From positions 22,067,501 through 22,131,500 of the forward strand of contig NC_088110.1 in assembly GCF_036370855.1 (NCBI RefSeq): a DNA stretch of 64,000 nucleotides, read 5' to 3'. The position numbers and the translations under genes were made by a program. Every line of letters starts with the position of its first letter. The first letter of the stretch is position 1. The DNA is from Dromaius novaehollandiae. Lineage: Eukaryota > Chordata > Aves > Casuariiformes > Dromaiidae. Positions 12,641 through 22,694 of this stretch are shown in pieces. A model generated the notes under the pieces. The model had not been told where the DNA came from and searched no databases. It saw only the letters and a list, made by a program, of their open reading frames with translations.

Positions 12641-12830
12641 AGCGGGGCATCGATCTGTGCTCCCCACTCAGCTGCAGCCCGGCCCGGGGAGCGGGGCATC
12701 AATCTGTGCTCCCCACTCCTGCCACATGCCAACCTGGGGAGCGGGGCATCAATCTGTGCTCCCCACTCCTGCCGCAGCCCACCCGGGGAGCGGGGCATCA
12801 ATCTGTGCTCCCCACTCCTGCCACAGCCAG
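12641..12830. repeat. Tandem repeat, 49-50 bp unit, four copies
   Basis: The word AGCGGGGCAT starts at 12641, 12690, 12740 and 12789, giving periods of 49, 50 and 49. Each unit continues with (A/G)ATCTGTGCTCCCCACT and a variable GC-rich tail. The first copy differs (CGATCTG instead of CAATCTG), and copies 2-4 are close to identical, indicating recent expansion. Non-coding. Confidence 0.9.
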
Positions 12831-15399
12831 GCTTACCCCGCTGTGGAGTCCAGGCCTACTCAAACCCCGGAGGGAGCTAAGCGAGCCTGGAGCATCTGGG
12901 TTGCTCCAGCCCCTCGGGGAGTTGCTTCAGACGGGGTTAAAACCCGCATGTTTGAACAGCAGCATTCGTGTGTTGCTCCCCCCAGTCCCAGCCCCAGCCC
13001 CGAGTTACAGCCTGGTTCACAGCGCAGAGACGGCCCGGTTCAGCCGCTGCAGGCTTGGGCTGCCTTGGAAACCACCGCACGGAGGGGCCCGGTCAGAACA
13101 GCCAACCCCCCGCCGGGGCGACGTGCACGGCGCTGCACAGCTGCAGCGTCTCTCGACGCTAGCACGGCATCGGGCAGGGTGGGGACAGGTTTCTTCCTCT
13201 CCCGACCTCCAGTGCCTGCTACGCACTTTCTGCAAAGCCACCTCCGAAGTGACAGAAGAGCTAGCGGCCTTCCCCAAAAATGTCCTTCTCCAGAGCCTTC
13301 CCACGGTGGGTCGCAGAGCCCATCTAAAACGTGCCGGAGAGGCGGGGTGGCTTTTGTGGGGGACAGATAACTCCATGCCTGTGTCGTGCTTCACCCTCCC
13401 TAAAGGCAGTGTGTTTTACCCGGGTGCCACAGCACCAGGGAAGCCGGCTCGCTGGGCCGGGCCGCGGGACCTCGGCAGCGCGGAGAGGGGACAAACTGGA
13501 AAACTCCCGGGCCTTCCCCTTCCAAAACGCGGAGCCGTCTGGGCTTTCACACAGGTTTGCACATCCGCAGGTTAATGGCAACGCCGCAATAAAAACCCAA
13601 GCACCGTCCTCGTCCACTGCCCGGGACCGCGCTGGGCCCCGGCCCGGTGTAACCGGCCGCAGAGCAGCCTTCAGCTGCCCCCGGGGGGGCAGGTTTGGCC
13701 CAACGACGGTGCTGCGCGGGGATTTATGCCAGTCTTTGGGCTGCAAGGGCCTGCAGGGCCCGGTCCGGCCGGGTTTGGGTGCAGATGTCACCCTGAGTAC
13801 TAGGAGGGTGGGCTGCCCCCGACGGGGGGACGGTTGGGGGTTGGGGGAGCATCGGGGATGGGAAAGGCCACGTCGGGGCCAGGTCGAAGGGACGGGCTGC
13901 CTATAGGCGCGCTCAGGGTTGCTTCCTCCCTGCCTCTCCGGCTTGGCCTGGTTTAAATCACCTGTCGCAAAAACCGTCTCATCGCCCCGGTTAGTCGCCC
14001 CTGGCTCCTTCCTCCCCAGATCCGACCACGGGATTCGTGTGGGACCCCCGAGGGCCGCCAGCGACGGTCCCTCCAGAGGAGCCGGGGGCGGGGGGGGGGC
14101 TGTGAGACTGCTGCCTGCTTTGAACCCCGTCTCTGAGCCTTTAAACGCGGCCCCGCATTTAAGGTCCCTCTCAGGGGACTGTGCCCAGCGCTTGGCCCTC
14201 GCCTCGCCTGCGAAATGAGCTCTCCGAAAAGGGCTCCCCGGGAGAGGCCGTTAGAAACGGGGCCGAGGGGGCTGGTCCCGCAGGAGGGGGGGCAGGCACG
14301 GCCGAGGCAGGGCCCCCCGTGCCAGGGGCCGGGCGAGCAGCGCCGCGGGGTCGCCGGGCCTCGACGGCGCTGCCCAGAGCCGCCCGGCCGGTCCCTGGGC
14401 TGGGGCTGGGGGAGGCGGCGAGGGGCTGGAGGGACATCGTGCCCTGGGCTGGGCCGGGCCGGGGGGTGGCCTGATCCTGCAAGCGCCGGCGGAAAACCAG
14501 CTCCCGGGCCCCTACTGCTCCCAGTGCCTAATAGAGGGCTTTTATTTTTCGGCCAAGCTGCTGAAATCCTGCCATTTGCAAGGGCAGAGGGGAGGGGGAA
14601 ACGAGCGGGCACACGGCAGAGCCCACCGTGCCCTCCTCACTGGTCCCGCCAGCAGCCCCGGCGCCCTGCCACCACCAGCCGCGACCGCCGCGACAGGCGA
14701 TGCCGCCTCGAAGGGACCCGGCCAGCCGCGGGGAGGGACCCGACGGCGGCAGAGGACGGAGTCGGCTCTGCGGGGTCAGAGCCCTCGCTGTTGCCCTTAG
14801 CCGGGAGTGGGGGCACGTCCTCACCTCGACGGGGCGGAGGTGCCAAATAAATAAATAAAAAGGTTTGCAGGACCCACCCTGGGCGAGAGAAGGGACCTCC
14901 GAGCCCGGCTACGCTGCTGCCCCCGGCGTGGCCCCGACGTGCCCGCGGTCCCCCAGGAACTGTCCAGCAGCAGCGCGGCTCCGGGGGTGGCAGAGCCCGC
15001 CGGGGGCAGAGGCTGGGGAGAACCGGCCCCAGCCCGGCACCGCAGCCGAGAGCCTGCCCCGGCCCCCCCGACGGCTAACCCGAGGGGAAGGGCCGCCGTG
15101 CGGCCCCGCACGCGTGGGAAAGCGCCTCGGGCAGCGGCAGCGGGCAAAGTCCGCTAGCGAAAAGCTCGGGGAAAGGGGGATTTTAGGACGGGAGAAAAAT
15201 TCTTCTCCGCTTTAGTTTTTTTTTTTATCCTTCTCTCTTTAAATTAGCACTTTGGATTTTATTGCAAGAAAAAGAAAAGAAAGAAAAAAAAGAAAGAAAA
15301 AGCACTCTCTGCGAGCCAGGAAAAATGGCAAGAGTTTTACAAGAATGTTCCTTAAAATACAGATCTAGCGAGTCTCGGACATTTTTTCTCATTTAAACC

Positions 15400-15510
15400 G
15401 AGTGTTTCAGTGTCTTTTGCCAGGTTTCTAGCGCATATGAAATTTGCCCGATCAAAATCAATTTATGTCATCGATTTTAACCGCCTGCTACGAGTCTAAC
15501 TGCTCTGTAA
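15400..15510. promoter_or_regulatory. Candidate conserved non-coding element
   Basis: A short AT-rich, non-repetitive stretch inside GC-rich DNA, with words such as CATATGAAATTTG, ATCAATTTATG and ATCGATTTTAA that resemble homeodomain targets. It lies about 1.1 kb beyond the predicted FOXC2 polyadenylation site and about 5.6 kb upstream of FOXL1. Function is inference. Confidence 0.25.
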
Positions 15511-16559
15511 CCCAGCCGCGGCTGCCGCTATATTCACCCTAAAAAATGCTGGGGAGGTGGGGAAGGCTGGGGCAAGCAGAAAGGGAGCGCAGGAAGGCCC
15601 GAAAATGCTGCCTTTCGGCCGCGTTTGTTGCGGGCGTTATTGCCCTTCCGTTGTTGGACGGCGCGGTGCCGCTGGGCGATCTCTGCAGCTGCGAAGCGGA
15701 CTGGGCTCCGGGGAGCCGGGCTTGAAACACTCCGAAAGAAATGGAGCAGTTTCCCCGCTAAAGCCGGCTTCAGGCTTTGCCAGCATATGATTTTAGGATT
15801 ACTCTTCGCCTACCCTGCTTGCATTTCTGCAAGAGGCTAAAGTGGCTTTTCAGCGATTTGGGGAAAAGGAGGGTTCCTGGCTCTAACGCGACTTCTGCCA
15901 GCGCCAGGCACTGCGAATAGGAGCGTAGGCAGATAAAGAAGAGGTTAAGGCAGCCACATCTTCATATAAGAGAGCATGTAAAGCTCTAAAATCACTCTAA
16001 ATGAGCTTCCTGCTATATTTTTAGACTCCGCTACGAGTTCTGGTTTAAGGGATAGCCCGTGGCAGCCGCACCAAGCCGCAGCGTTTCGGACCTCCCGGAG
16101 GAGCGGGGGCTGCTTGTTCGCTTAAACCGCGGCAGCTGCCCGCGTCGGGCCCGGCAGCGAGCGGGAGGCGGGCAGGGCGCAGCAGCAGGCCCGCGTTTGC
16201 AGAGACAGAGCAAGGGGGAAAGCGCTCCCTCGGCCGGCACCCTCGCTGCAAAGCCCTTCTTCCCTCCTCGCGTTTGGAGGCCTGGGAAACCTCCCCCCCC
16301 GCCCCCGGTTTCGAGCCGGCCGAGGGCCGCAGCGGGGCAGCGCTGGGCCCCGGCCCCGCTGGGCGATGCCGCCCGCCGCCGCCCTCCGCGGGAACCAGAC
16401 CTCTCCCAAAAAAATAACCGTAATAAGCCTCTAGGCTCCAGGAAAACGACTGTGTTTCAGAAGCAACGAGTCCCGTGTTTTCCCGCACGAAGGAAAGGCG
16501 AAGGGGAGAAAACTTGCAAAAAAACACGTATATACACACACAGAAGCGTCAGACTTGGA

Positions 16560-17462
16560 GCAGGAAAAAAAACAGCATGGATTTATTTTAAGGTAAGTAC
16601 AACAATTAGGACCACATAAGACAAAACGAACTTTGAAGCAGATTAAAGCGAATAGTCCTCAGGAATGGTCAAGGTGAAATCTATTATACAAAACATCACA
16701 CGTTGTAAATAATAATAAAAAAAGTATCAGATACTTTGTCCTTTTTTTCTCTCAAAAATCCACCAGCAAAAAATAAATTATTTCCTCGTCTTGCAAAAAG
16801 AACAGCTCTAAAATGAGAGAAACTCTATTGCATAATTGTACACAGAAGAAAAGGAAGAAGAAGAAGAAGAAATCACTTGTCATTAATTTGGAAGTTAGAA
16901 ATTGTTGGGCGACACAAAAATAATCCAGTGAACTCAACTTTAAATATTATATTAATGGCTCTGAAAATTAGCCTGATTAGAAATCCACACATTTTTTACA
17001 GCACAACAGAGAACTTAAAAAATACCCAGGACATATAATTATATATATATATTTATATATTTTTTTCTTTTAAATCGTATAAATGGTCGCTGCGATATTG
17101 GTCCATAACTTATTTTCTGAGACTCCCTATACTTTAGCATATAAAATTTGCCACTTTGCTTAGATAGACATATATATAGACTTCTTTTTTTTTAATCATT
17201 TTTAGGAGCGATCCCTTTTTCAAGTAGAATTTACTTGCCGGGAATTTAAAGAGGACCGAAACAGGGCTCGGGATCTGCGAACTCCGTGGTTCCCGGGTCC
17301 ACCGAGAGGCTGCCAGATCTTTCCTTACGCGGTCTGAAGTGTTGGTTTGGCGGTGCTTTTTTCTCCCTTTTCCCCCCCCCCCCCCTGATTTTTTTATTAT
17401 TATTATTGCTATTTTTTTAATCTTTTTTGGCGGGCGGCCCTAGGCGGCGGAGGGGCGGCTAC
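16560..17462 (-). other. FOXC2: FOXC2 3' untranslated region (predicted)
   Basis: AT-rich, stop-filled sequence that contrasts sharply with the GC-rich coding region. It includes an ATATAT run near 17040-17060, a poly-C run near 17372-17384 and several T runs. The end is placed at the distal AATAAA. Confidence 0.5.
16582..16587 (-). terminator. FOXC2: FOXC2 polyadenylation signal
   Basis: AATAAA on the minus strand, about 875 bases beyond the FOXC2 stop codon, at the end of an AT-rich tail. A second AATAAA only 65 bases past the stop (17393-17398) would give an unusually short 3' UTR and is less likely. Confidence 0.55.
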
Positions 17463-18935
17463 TCAGTACTTAGTGCAGTCGTAGGAGTAGGGGGTGGCGT
17501 GGCGGTACAGCGAGGGCGCGGAGCGGTAGGGGAGCTGGCAGGTGGAGTTGCTGCTCACCTGGTGGTCGCTGAGCGAGGCGCCCTCCATGCCGAGCCGGTG
17601 CGAGCCGAACATCTCCCGCACGTTGGGGAAAGTCTGCTGCTGCGAGCCGAAGCCGTGGCCGGGCAGGTGGCTCAGCTCGGCGCCGTGGTTGAGGTACCAG
17701 GGGGCGGCGGGCTGCGCGGCCGCGGAGGAGCCGCCGCCGCCGCCGCCGCCGTGCGGGTGCCCGGCGCCCAGCGCGCCCTCCTGGCCCGACGGCAGGCTCA
17801 GGGCGCCCAGGGGCGACGGGGCGCCCGCGGGGTGCTCCGGCAGGCCCTCCTCCAGCGCCGCGGGCGGCACGCACATGTGGCCCGGCCGCTCGCCGCTGTA
17901 GAGGCTCATGGCCCGCATGCTGCAGTGGTAGCTCCCACTAGTGTCCAGGGCCTGGCTGCACGCCTGGCTGTAGCCCGACGGCTGCCCCGGCGCGTAGCCG
18001 AGCGCCAGGCCGGCCCCCGGGCGGCCCGAGGCCGCGCTCACCGGGCTGAGCTCCGCCGGCGGCGAAGTCCGCAGCGTCATGATGTTCTCCACGCTGAAGC
18101 CCGGCAGCCCGTTGCTGGACGGGTGGTGCTCGGGCAGCGAGCCCTCGGGGGAGGCCGCGGGCGGCGAGGCCGCGCTGCGGGGGCTGTCCCGCAGCGCCCC
18201 GCCGCTCGCCGGGCTCAGCGTCTCCACCTTGGTGATCACGGGCAGCTCCGGCGAGGCCGTCTCGCTCTTGATGACCACCTTCTTCTCGGAGGAAGGCGCC
18301 GAGGCGGAGGAGGAGGAGGAGGAGGAGGCTTCCTTGGGGAGGTCGGCGCCGGCCAGCCCGGGGGGCTTGGGCTGCTCCTTCAGCAGCCGCTCCCGGGCCT
18401 CCTCCTTCTCCTTGGACACGTCCTTCTTCTTGAAGCGTCGCCGGCGGCGCAGGAAGCTGCCGTTCTCGAACATGTTGTACGAGTCGGGGTCCAGGGTCCA
18501 GTAGCTGCCCTTGCCCGGCTTCTTGTCGTCGCGGGGCACCTTGACGAAGCACTCGTTGAGCGAGAGGTTGTGGCGGATGCTGTTCTGCCAGCCCTGCTTG
18601 TTCTCGCGGTAGAAGGGGAAGCGGTCCATGATGAACTGGTAAATCCCATTGAGCGTGATCTTCTTGTCCGGGGCGTTCTGGATGGCCATGGTGATGAGGG
18701 CGATGTAGCTGTAGGGCGGCTTCACCAGGTCCTTGGGGGCGGCGGGCTGGTGCGGGTGGTAGGGCCCGTAGGAGCGCCCCATGCCCGCCGCGTAGGGCTC
18801 GCCGTGGCCCGAGTAGACGCTCATGGGGTTGGCCATGCCGCCGTACGTCCCCGCCGTCCGGTAGTAGTTCTGCTCGCTTAAATACGGCACCACTCCCAAG
18901 GCGTTGGGGTCCGAGACGGAGTAGCGAGCCTGCAT
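17463..18935 (-). CDS. FOXC2: Forkhead box protein C2
   Basis: Single-exon nuclear transcription factor, 490 aa (human 501). FOXC2 is needed for paraxial mesoderm, aortic arch and lymphatic valve development. The N terminus [20 protein letters not shown] is diagnostic. The forkhead domain spans about 71-163, with recognition helix [10 protein letters not shown] at 118-127 and the basic stretch [10 protein letters not shown] at 162-171. IKSE (222-225) and TKVE (235-238) match the SUMO-acceptor consensus known in FOXC2. [14 protein letters not shown] (280-293) and the C-terminal [16 protein letters not shown] are FOXC-type. A Ser run (204-210) and a Gly run (396-402) are present; human FOXC2 has a His/Pro-rich stretch near the latter. 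Two ATGs are adjacent; I take the second (18935), which has A at -3 and matches orthologues. It lies head-to-head with MTHFSD, 6.4 kb away. Confidence 0.97.
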   Translation of the reverse strand: MQARYSVSDPNALGVVPYLSEQNYYRTAGTYGGMANPMSVYSGHGEPYAAGMGRSYGPYHPHQPAAPKDLVKPPYSYIALITMAIQNAPDKKITLNGIYQFIMDRFPFYRENKQGWQNSIRHNLSLNECFVKVPRDDKKPGKGSYWTLDPDSYNMFENGSFLRRRRRFKKKDVSKEKEEARERLLKEQPKPPGLAGADLPKEASSSSSSSASAPSSEKKVVIKSETASPELPVITKVETLSPASGGALRDSPRSAASPPAASPEGSLPEHHPSSNGLPGFSVENIMTLRTSPPAELSPVSAASGRPGAGLALGYAPGQPSGYSQACSQALDTSGSYHCSMRAMSLYSGERPGHMCVPPAALEEGLPEHPAGAPSPLGALSLPSGQEGALGAGHPHGGGGGGGSSAAAQPAAPWYLNHGAELSHLPGHGFGSQQQTFPNVREMFGSHRLGMEGASLSDHQVSSNSTCQLPYRSAPSLYRHATPYSYDCTKY

Positions 18936-19559
18936 CATGGAGAGGGCTTCCCCCGGCGAGGCGAGGAGAGCGGAGCCGCGGGGGGAGCAGAGGAGGAGGA
19001 GGAGGAGGAAGAGGGGCGATGGGTGGAGGGCCTCGGCCCCGGCGGGGACCCCTCCGCGGAGAAGGAAGAGGGCAGAGAGGGAGAGAGCGGGAGAGAAAGA
19101 GTCTCAGGCACGAGCTAAATCCCAGCGGGTCCTTTAGCAGCGGCACCGCAGCAGCATCCTTCAGGTCGCCGGGGGCAGGGTGGTCTCTGGCGGTCTCTCC
19201 CTCCCTCTTTATTACTGTGATTATTATTATAGACACCTATGTATCGCCGCGGTGGCAGAAACTGCTGCGGAAAGGGAGGCGGGCGGAGGGGGCCGTTCTC
19301 GCAGGAAAAGGGAATTAAAAAAAAAATTCAAAAGGAAAGAAAAAAAAAAAGAAAAAAGAAAAGCCTTGCGAAAACCCAATTCTTGTCACAACAACCACCC
19401 GAAATCTTCCGGAGCCGGCGGCGCCCCGCCGACTCCTCGCAGGCGGTGGGTGCGCGGGGCGCGGAGCCGGCGAGCTGCGCTCGGAGCCGCTGCGAAAGTT
19501 TCAAAACTCTCCCTGCTGCCGACGCGCTTTTACTCCCCGCCGGCCACGCCCCTCGCCCC

Positions 19560-19610
19560 CGCCGCCGGCCAATGGCGGGCCGCGCCCGGGCGGCGGCAGC
19601 CAATGGGCGG
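19560..19610 (-). promoter_or_regulatory. FOXC2: FOXC2 promoter: paired CCAAT and GC boxes
   Basis: Two CCAAT boxes at 19569-19573 and 19600-19604, 31 bases apart (about three helical turns), each followed by GC-box-like GGCGGG. They lie 0.63-0.67 kb upstream of the FOXC2 start codon, inverted relative to the gene; NF-Y binds either orientation. A TATA-like TATAATAA on the minus strand near 19224-19231 could fix a start site but is uncertain. Confidence 0.45.
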
Positions 19611-19641
19611 GCGGCGGCGGGATGCGGTCGCGCAGCGAGCA

Positions 19642-19699
19642 TCACACGCAGGCACACGGCGCGCACACACACGCACACGCACACACACGCACAAGCACA

Positions 19700-19735
<36 letters not shown>
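19642..19735. repeat. (CA)n microsatellite
   Basis: Imperfect CA-rich sequence, perfect from about 19702 to 19734. It directly abuts the CCAAT/GC-box block upstream of FOXC2, so its length could affect the promoter. Confidence 0.92.
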
Positions 19736-19736
<1 letters not shown>

Positions 19737-20393
19737 GCGGTGCTGAGCGCTTCCCCTCACTCCGCAAAAAAAAAAAGAAAAAATTCTTTTTCCCCCCCCC
19801 CCTCCTTTATTTTAACGCTTTGGACCCAAAAGGAGCAGCCCCCGCCGCGGTGCCGCCTGCGCGCTTTCTGCTCGCCCGCAGCCCGTTGCCCTGCGCTTCG
19901 CACAAAAATAATATTAATAATTTAAAAAGCTAAGTTTTAAAGCACATTCGCAGCCGCCAAACGCGCCAGGTTCCTATGAGTGATCGCGGGTGTCCGGGCA
20001 GCGCGCTGGTTTCCCGAGTTGCGCTGTTAAACGCCGCAATTCCTAGCTAACGGCGGTCTCTATCAGGCAGGTATTTCCCCCCCTATTTTACATATATTCA
20101 ATTTAAATGAAATAACGCCGCAGCTCTTAGCGGGAAGGCCACCGGGTCCTTCCCCCCGCGGTTCCCCGGCAGCCGCGCAGGCAGCGTTAGCGCCGGGGAA
20201 CGGGTGGCTCCGCGCCCCGCTCCCCCGCGGGCGCCCCGCTCCCCGCCGCGGCGGCCCCGAGCCCCGCCGCCCTCCGGCGCCGAGAGGCTTCTCCGGCGCT
20301 TTCGAGGAGTTTGCGGAAATTTCTTATTTCAGAAAAAGCGAAGAAAAGAACGGCGTGAACTTTAGGTGCCTTTTTTTTCGTTCCGGCCATTGA

Positions 20394-20476
20394 GGCGGAT
20401 TTTCTGGTGCATGTGAAATCCGCCCCTCTGTCTTTCTCTAATGATTTCATTAGAGGCAATCAGAGTCGCATAATTA
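20394..20476. promoter_or_regulatory. FOXC2: Dyad-rich element upstream of FOXC2
   Basis: Two perfect inverted repeats lie side by side. The first has 9-bp arms, GGCGGATTT at 20394-20402 and AAATCCGCC at 20416-20424. The second has 9-bp arms CTCTAATGA (20436-20444) and TCATTAGAG (20447-20455) with a two-base spacer, so that TAAT and ATTA cores face each other. A TAATTA follows at about 20471-20476. It lies 1.5 kb upstream of the FOXC2 start codon and fits a homeodomain-dimer target. Function is inference. Confidence 0.4.
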
Positions 20477-20989
20477 GGGACGCATGCTGGCCAAGTGTAA
20501 ATCCAGGTATTTGGAAAGCTGCTGCGAGCTGCCCTGCGCTGCCTGGGAGAAGTGTGGAGCTGAACAGCGCAGAAACGACGATGGGAAACAGTGATTTCCC
20601 CCCTCCCCGCTCCGCAAAAAATAGTCGTTACCAAATCGATTCGAGCCCGAAGAGACAAGATAAGGTGGAAAGGAATTAACTGTCATTTCGGTGGGGCTTG
20701 TTCCCACTTCCTCCCCCCAAATCCGGCTCCTCCTGATCTGATTTCTAAGTAGCGATCTTTTGGTTTCTTGCACTGTAATTCAGCCCTTCCCTCCTTGCAA
20801 TTTGTGGGGCTTAGTGAAGCTTTAAACAAAGACATTTTTCCAAAAGTCAGTTGGAGACTTTGCTGGCTGCTCGTACGAAATGTCCCTTCCGCGCTTGCAG
20901 CCCGCGCCGCGGGGACGCGCGGAGCGAGGGACCGGGGCGGCCGTGGGAACCCGGGGCTGGCGCTAATTGCCGGCGAGTTTCTTAATAGG

Positions 20990-21420
20990 GAAGGAAACGA
21001 TTTTATGCGAAAGCTGGAAAAAATAAGGGGGGCAGCTCCTCGAAAAGGACGTGTGGCTAAAAATTATCCGCGATAGAAAATTGGTTCGGAGGTTTCACCG
21101 GAGACTACAAAATTGTCACTTAATTTTGATGGAAATAAATGTAAATGTTCAGGGAGGGTTTCAGCAACTGAGCAAATGTCAGGGGGATTTTTATGAAAAC
21201 AAATAGTAAATTTTGCGAACTCTGCTGATATTTTTCATTTCAAAGAACGACTAGCGAGACAATATTTTTTATGGAATAATTCGAGAACTTCTTTTTTTTT
21301 ATCTTCGGTTTCCAAATAAACCGCATTTCTCATAAAAACTAGGGCGTTTTCTTAGCATGCATAAGCACACCGGATTTTTTAAACAAGATAATATTTTAAA
21401 AGCCAGGAATGTGTAAATGC
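20990..21420. promoter_or_regulatory. FOXC2: Candidate conserved non-coding element upstream of FOXC2
   Basis: An AT-rich, non-repetitive stretch in GC-rich surroundings, with TTTTATG, AAATAAATG, AAATAAACC and GCATGCATAA words. No coding potential. It lies 2.1-2.5 kb upstream of the FOXC2 start and looks like an enhancer by composition only. Confidence 0.27.
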
Positions 21421-22202
21421 AAAAGCTTGACCAAAGAAACCCCTGCGGAGTCCTAGGACTGTCCGTTCCTAGAAGCCTGGGACGCTCCTGAGAAATAGCC
21501 TTTATTGAATCTTACCTCTCCTCAGCTGAAAACTTTACCGAGATGAGTTTCTACAGAAAACCAAGAAGCAGCAAAAGGTCTTTGCTTGCTGCAGCTGCGA
21601 ACTTTATAGAGACTAAATCAATAGACCCGGAAAAGCGCAAACTTCAGCTGCAGGGAGGAAAAAAAATCATTACAAAAATAAAACAGCCAGCTTCCCAAAC
21701 GAGGGACCGGGAGGAGAGGAGTCCTTTCAAGCAGGAGAGCAGGAGGCACGGGGGAAACACCGCCTTGTCCCTGGAGCGGTCTTTTTCTCTCGCCCTTCCC
21801 CGCCGGGACCCCCGAGAGCGGCGCTTGTCTGCGCTACGCGAGCCACGGCCGGTGCGGCGGCGGCGGCGGCGGCGGCGGCTCTATCTGCGGGCAGCCGGAG
21901 CCCGGGAGCGGCCGCCGGCGCCTGCCCGTGCCGCGGCGCGGGCACCCGGGAGCCGCCTGCGAGCGGCGGCCGCCGGCAGCGCCGGGGCGCGGAGGGCAGC
22001 GGCCGCGGTGCTCGGCGCTGCCGGTGCCCGCGGCGGGCGCAGCCCTCACCTGCGCGGGAGGCGCACTGCGCGGCGTGTGCTGCCCCCCAGGGGCCGCCGC
22101 GGGGGCTGCACCGCGCCGCGCACCGCCGGCACCGGCGCCGCAGCGGTACCGGCACCGCACGGGGCTCCGCGGGCTTGGGGTGCCCTGCTCGTGCGGGCGT
22201 AT

Positions 22203-22694
22203 GGCGGAGAGAGGGAGAGAGGGAGAGAGGCAGGAAGGAAGGAGGGGAGAGAGAAAGGGAGAAAGGAAAATGAAGAGAGCAAGCAAGCAAGCGAGAAAAA
22301 GAAAGCGATCAAGCAAGGGTGACAGGGGAAAAAAGAAAGAGAGAAAGAGAAAGAGAGAGAGAGAGAAAGCGAGACAGAGATACAGAAAGGAAAGAAGCAA
22401 AGAAGAAAGAAAGGAGAAAGAGAAAAAGGCAAAGAAAGGGAGAAAGAAAGAGACAAAGAGACAAATAAAGGGGGAAAGAGAAAGAAAGAGAAAGAAAGAA
22501 AGAGAGAGAAAGAGAGAAAGATAAACAGAGAAAGAAAGCAATAAGGAGAGAAAGAGAGCAAGAAGGAAAGATAAAGAATGAAAGAGAAAAAAGAGACAGA
22601 CAGGAAAGAAAGAAGGAAAGAAGGAAGGAAGGAAAGAAGGAAAGAAAGAGAGAAAGAAAGAAAGAGAAAGGAAAAGAAAAAGAAAAAGGAAAGT
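22203..22694. repeat. Polypurine (GAAA/GAGA)n tract, about 490 bp
   Basis: The plus strand is almost all A and G for about 490 bases, made of GAAA, GAGA, GGAA and GAAG units with only scattered pyrimidines. Many segments are mirror-symmetrical, the property that allows triplex (H-DNA). It lies 3.3 kb upstream of FOXC2. Long open frames on both strands here come from the repeat and are not genes. Confidence 0.93.

Larger units (their letters stand above)
9796..16559. other. FOXL1-FOXC2 intergenic interval
   Basis: No gene recognised in 6.8 kb. The interval holds the FOX-site block above, long GC-rich stretches at 10.33-10.70 kb and 11.0-15.15 kb, a (TTG)n tract, a 49-50 bp tandem repeat, an A-rich GAAA tract at about 15.26-15.30 kb, and a conserved-looking AT-rich element near 15.40-15.50 kb. 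Many open frames in the GC-rich part are expected from scarcity of stop codons; none resembles a protein family. Confidence 0.5.
16060..19650. other. FOXC2: CpG island region over FOXC2
   Basis: Dense CpG over the FOXC2 coding region and promoter side, with a second block at about 16.06-16.40 kb past the 3' end, interrupted by the AT-rich 3' UTR. Boundaries are approximate. Confidence 0.55.

Noticed and set aside
12641-12830. Spaced repeats resembling a CRISPR array
   Set aside because: Vertebrate DNA, and the whole 49-50 bp unit repeats rather than a short repeat with unique spacers.
17427-18881. 484-codon plus-strand open frame over FOXC2
   Set aside because: Antisense shadow of FOXC2; the minus-strand frame is an unmistakable FOXC2 protein.
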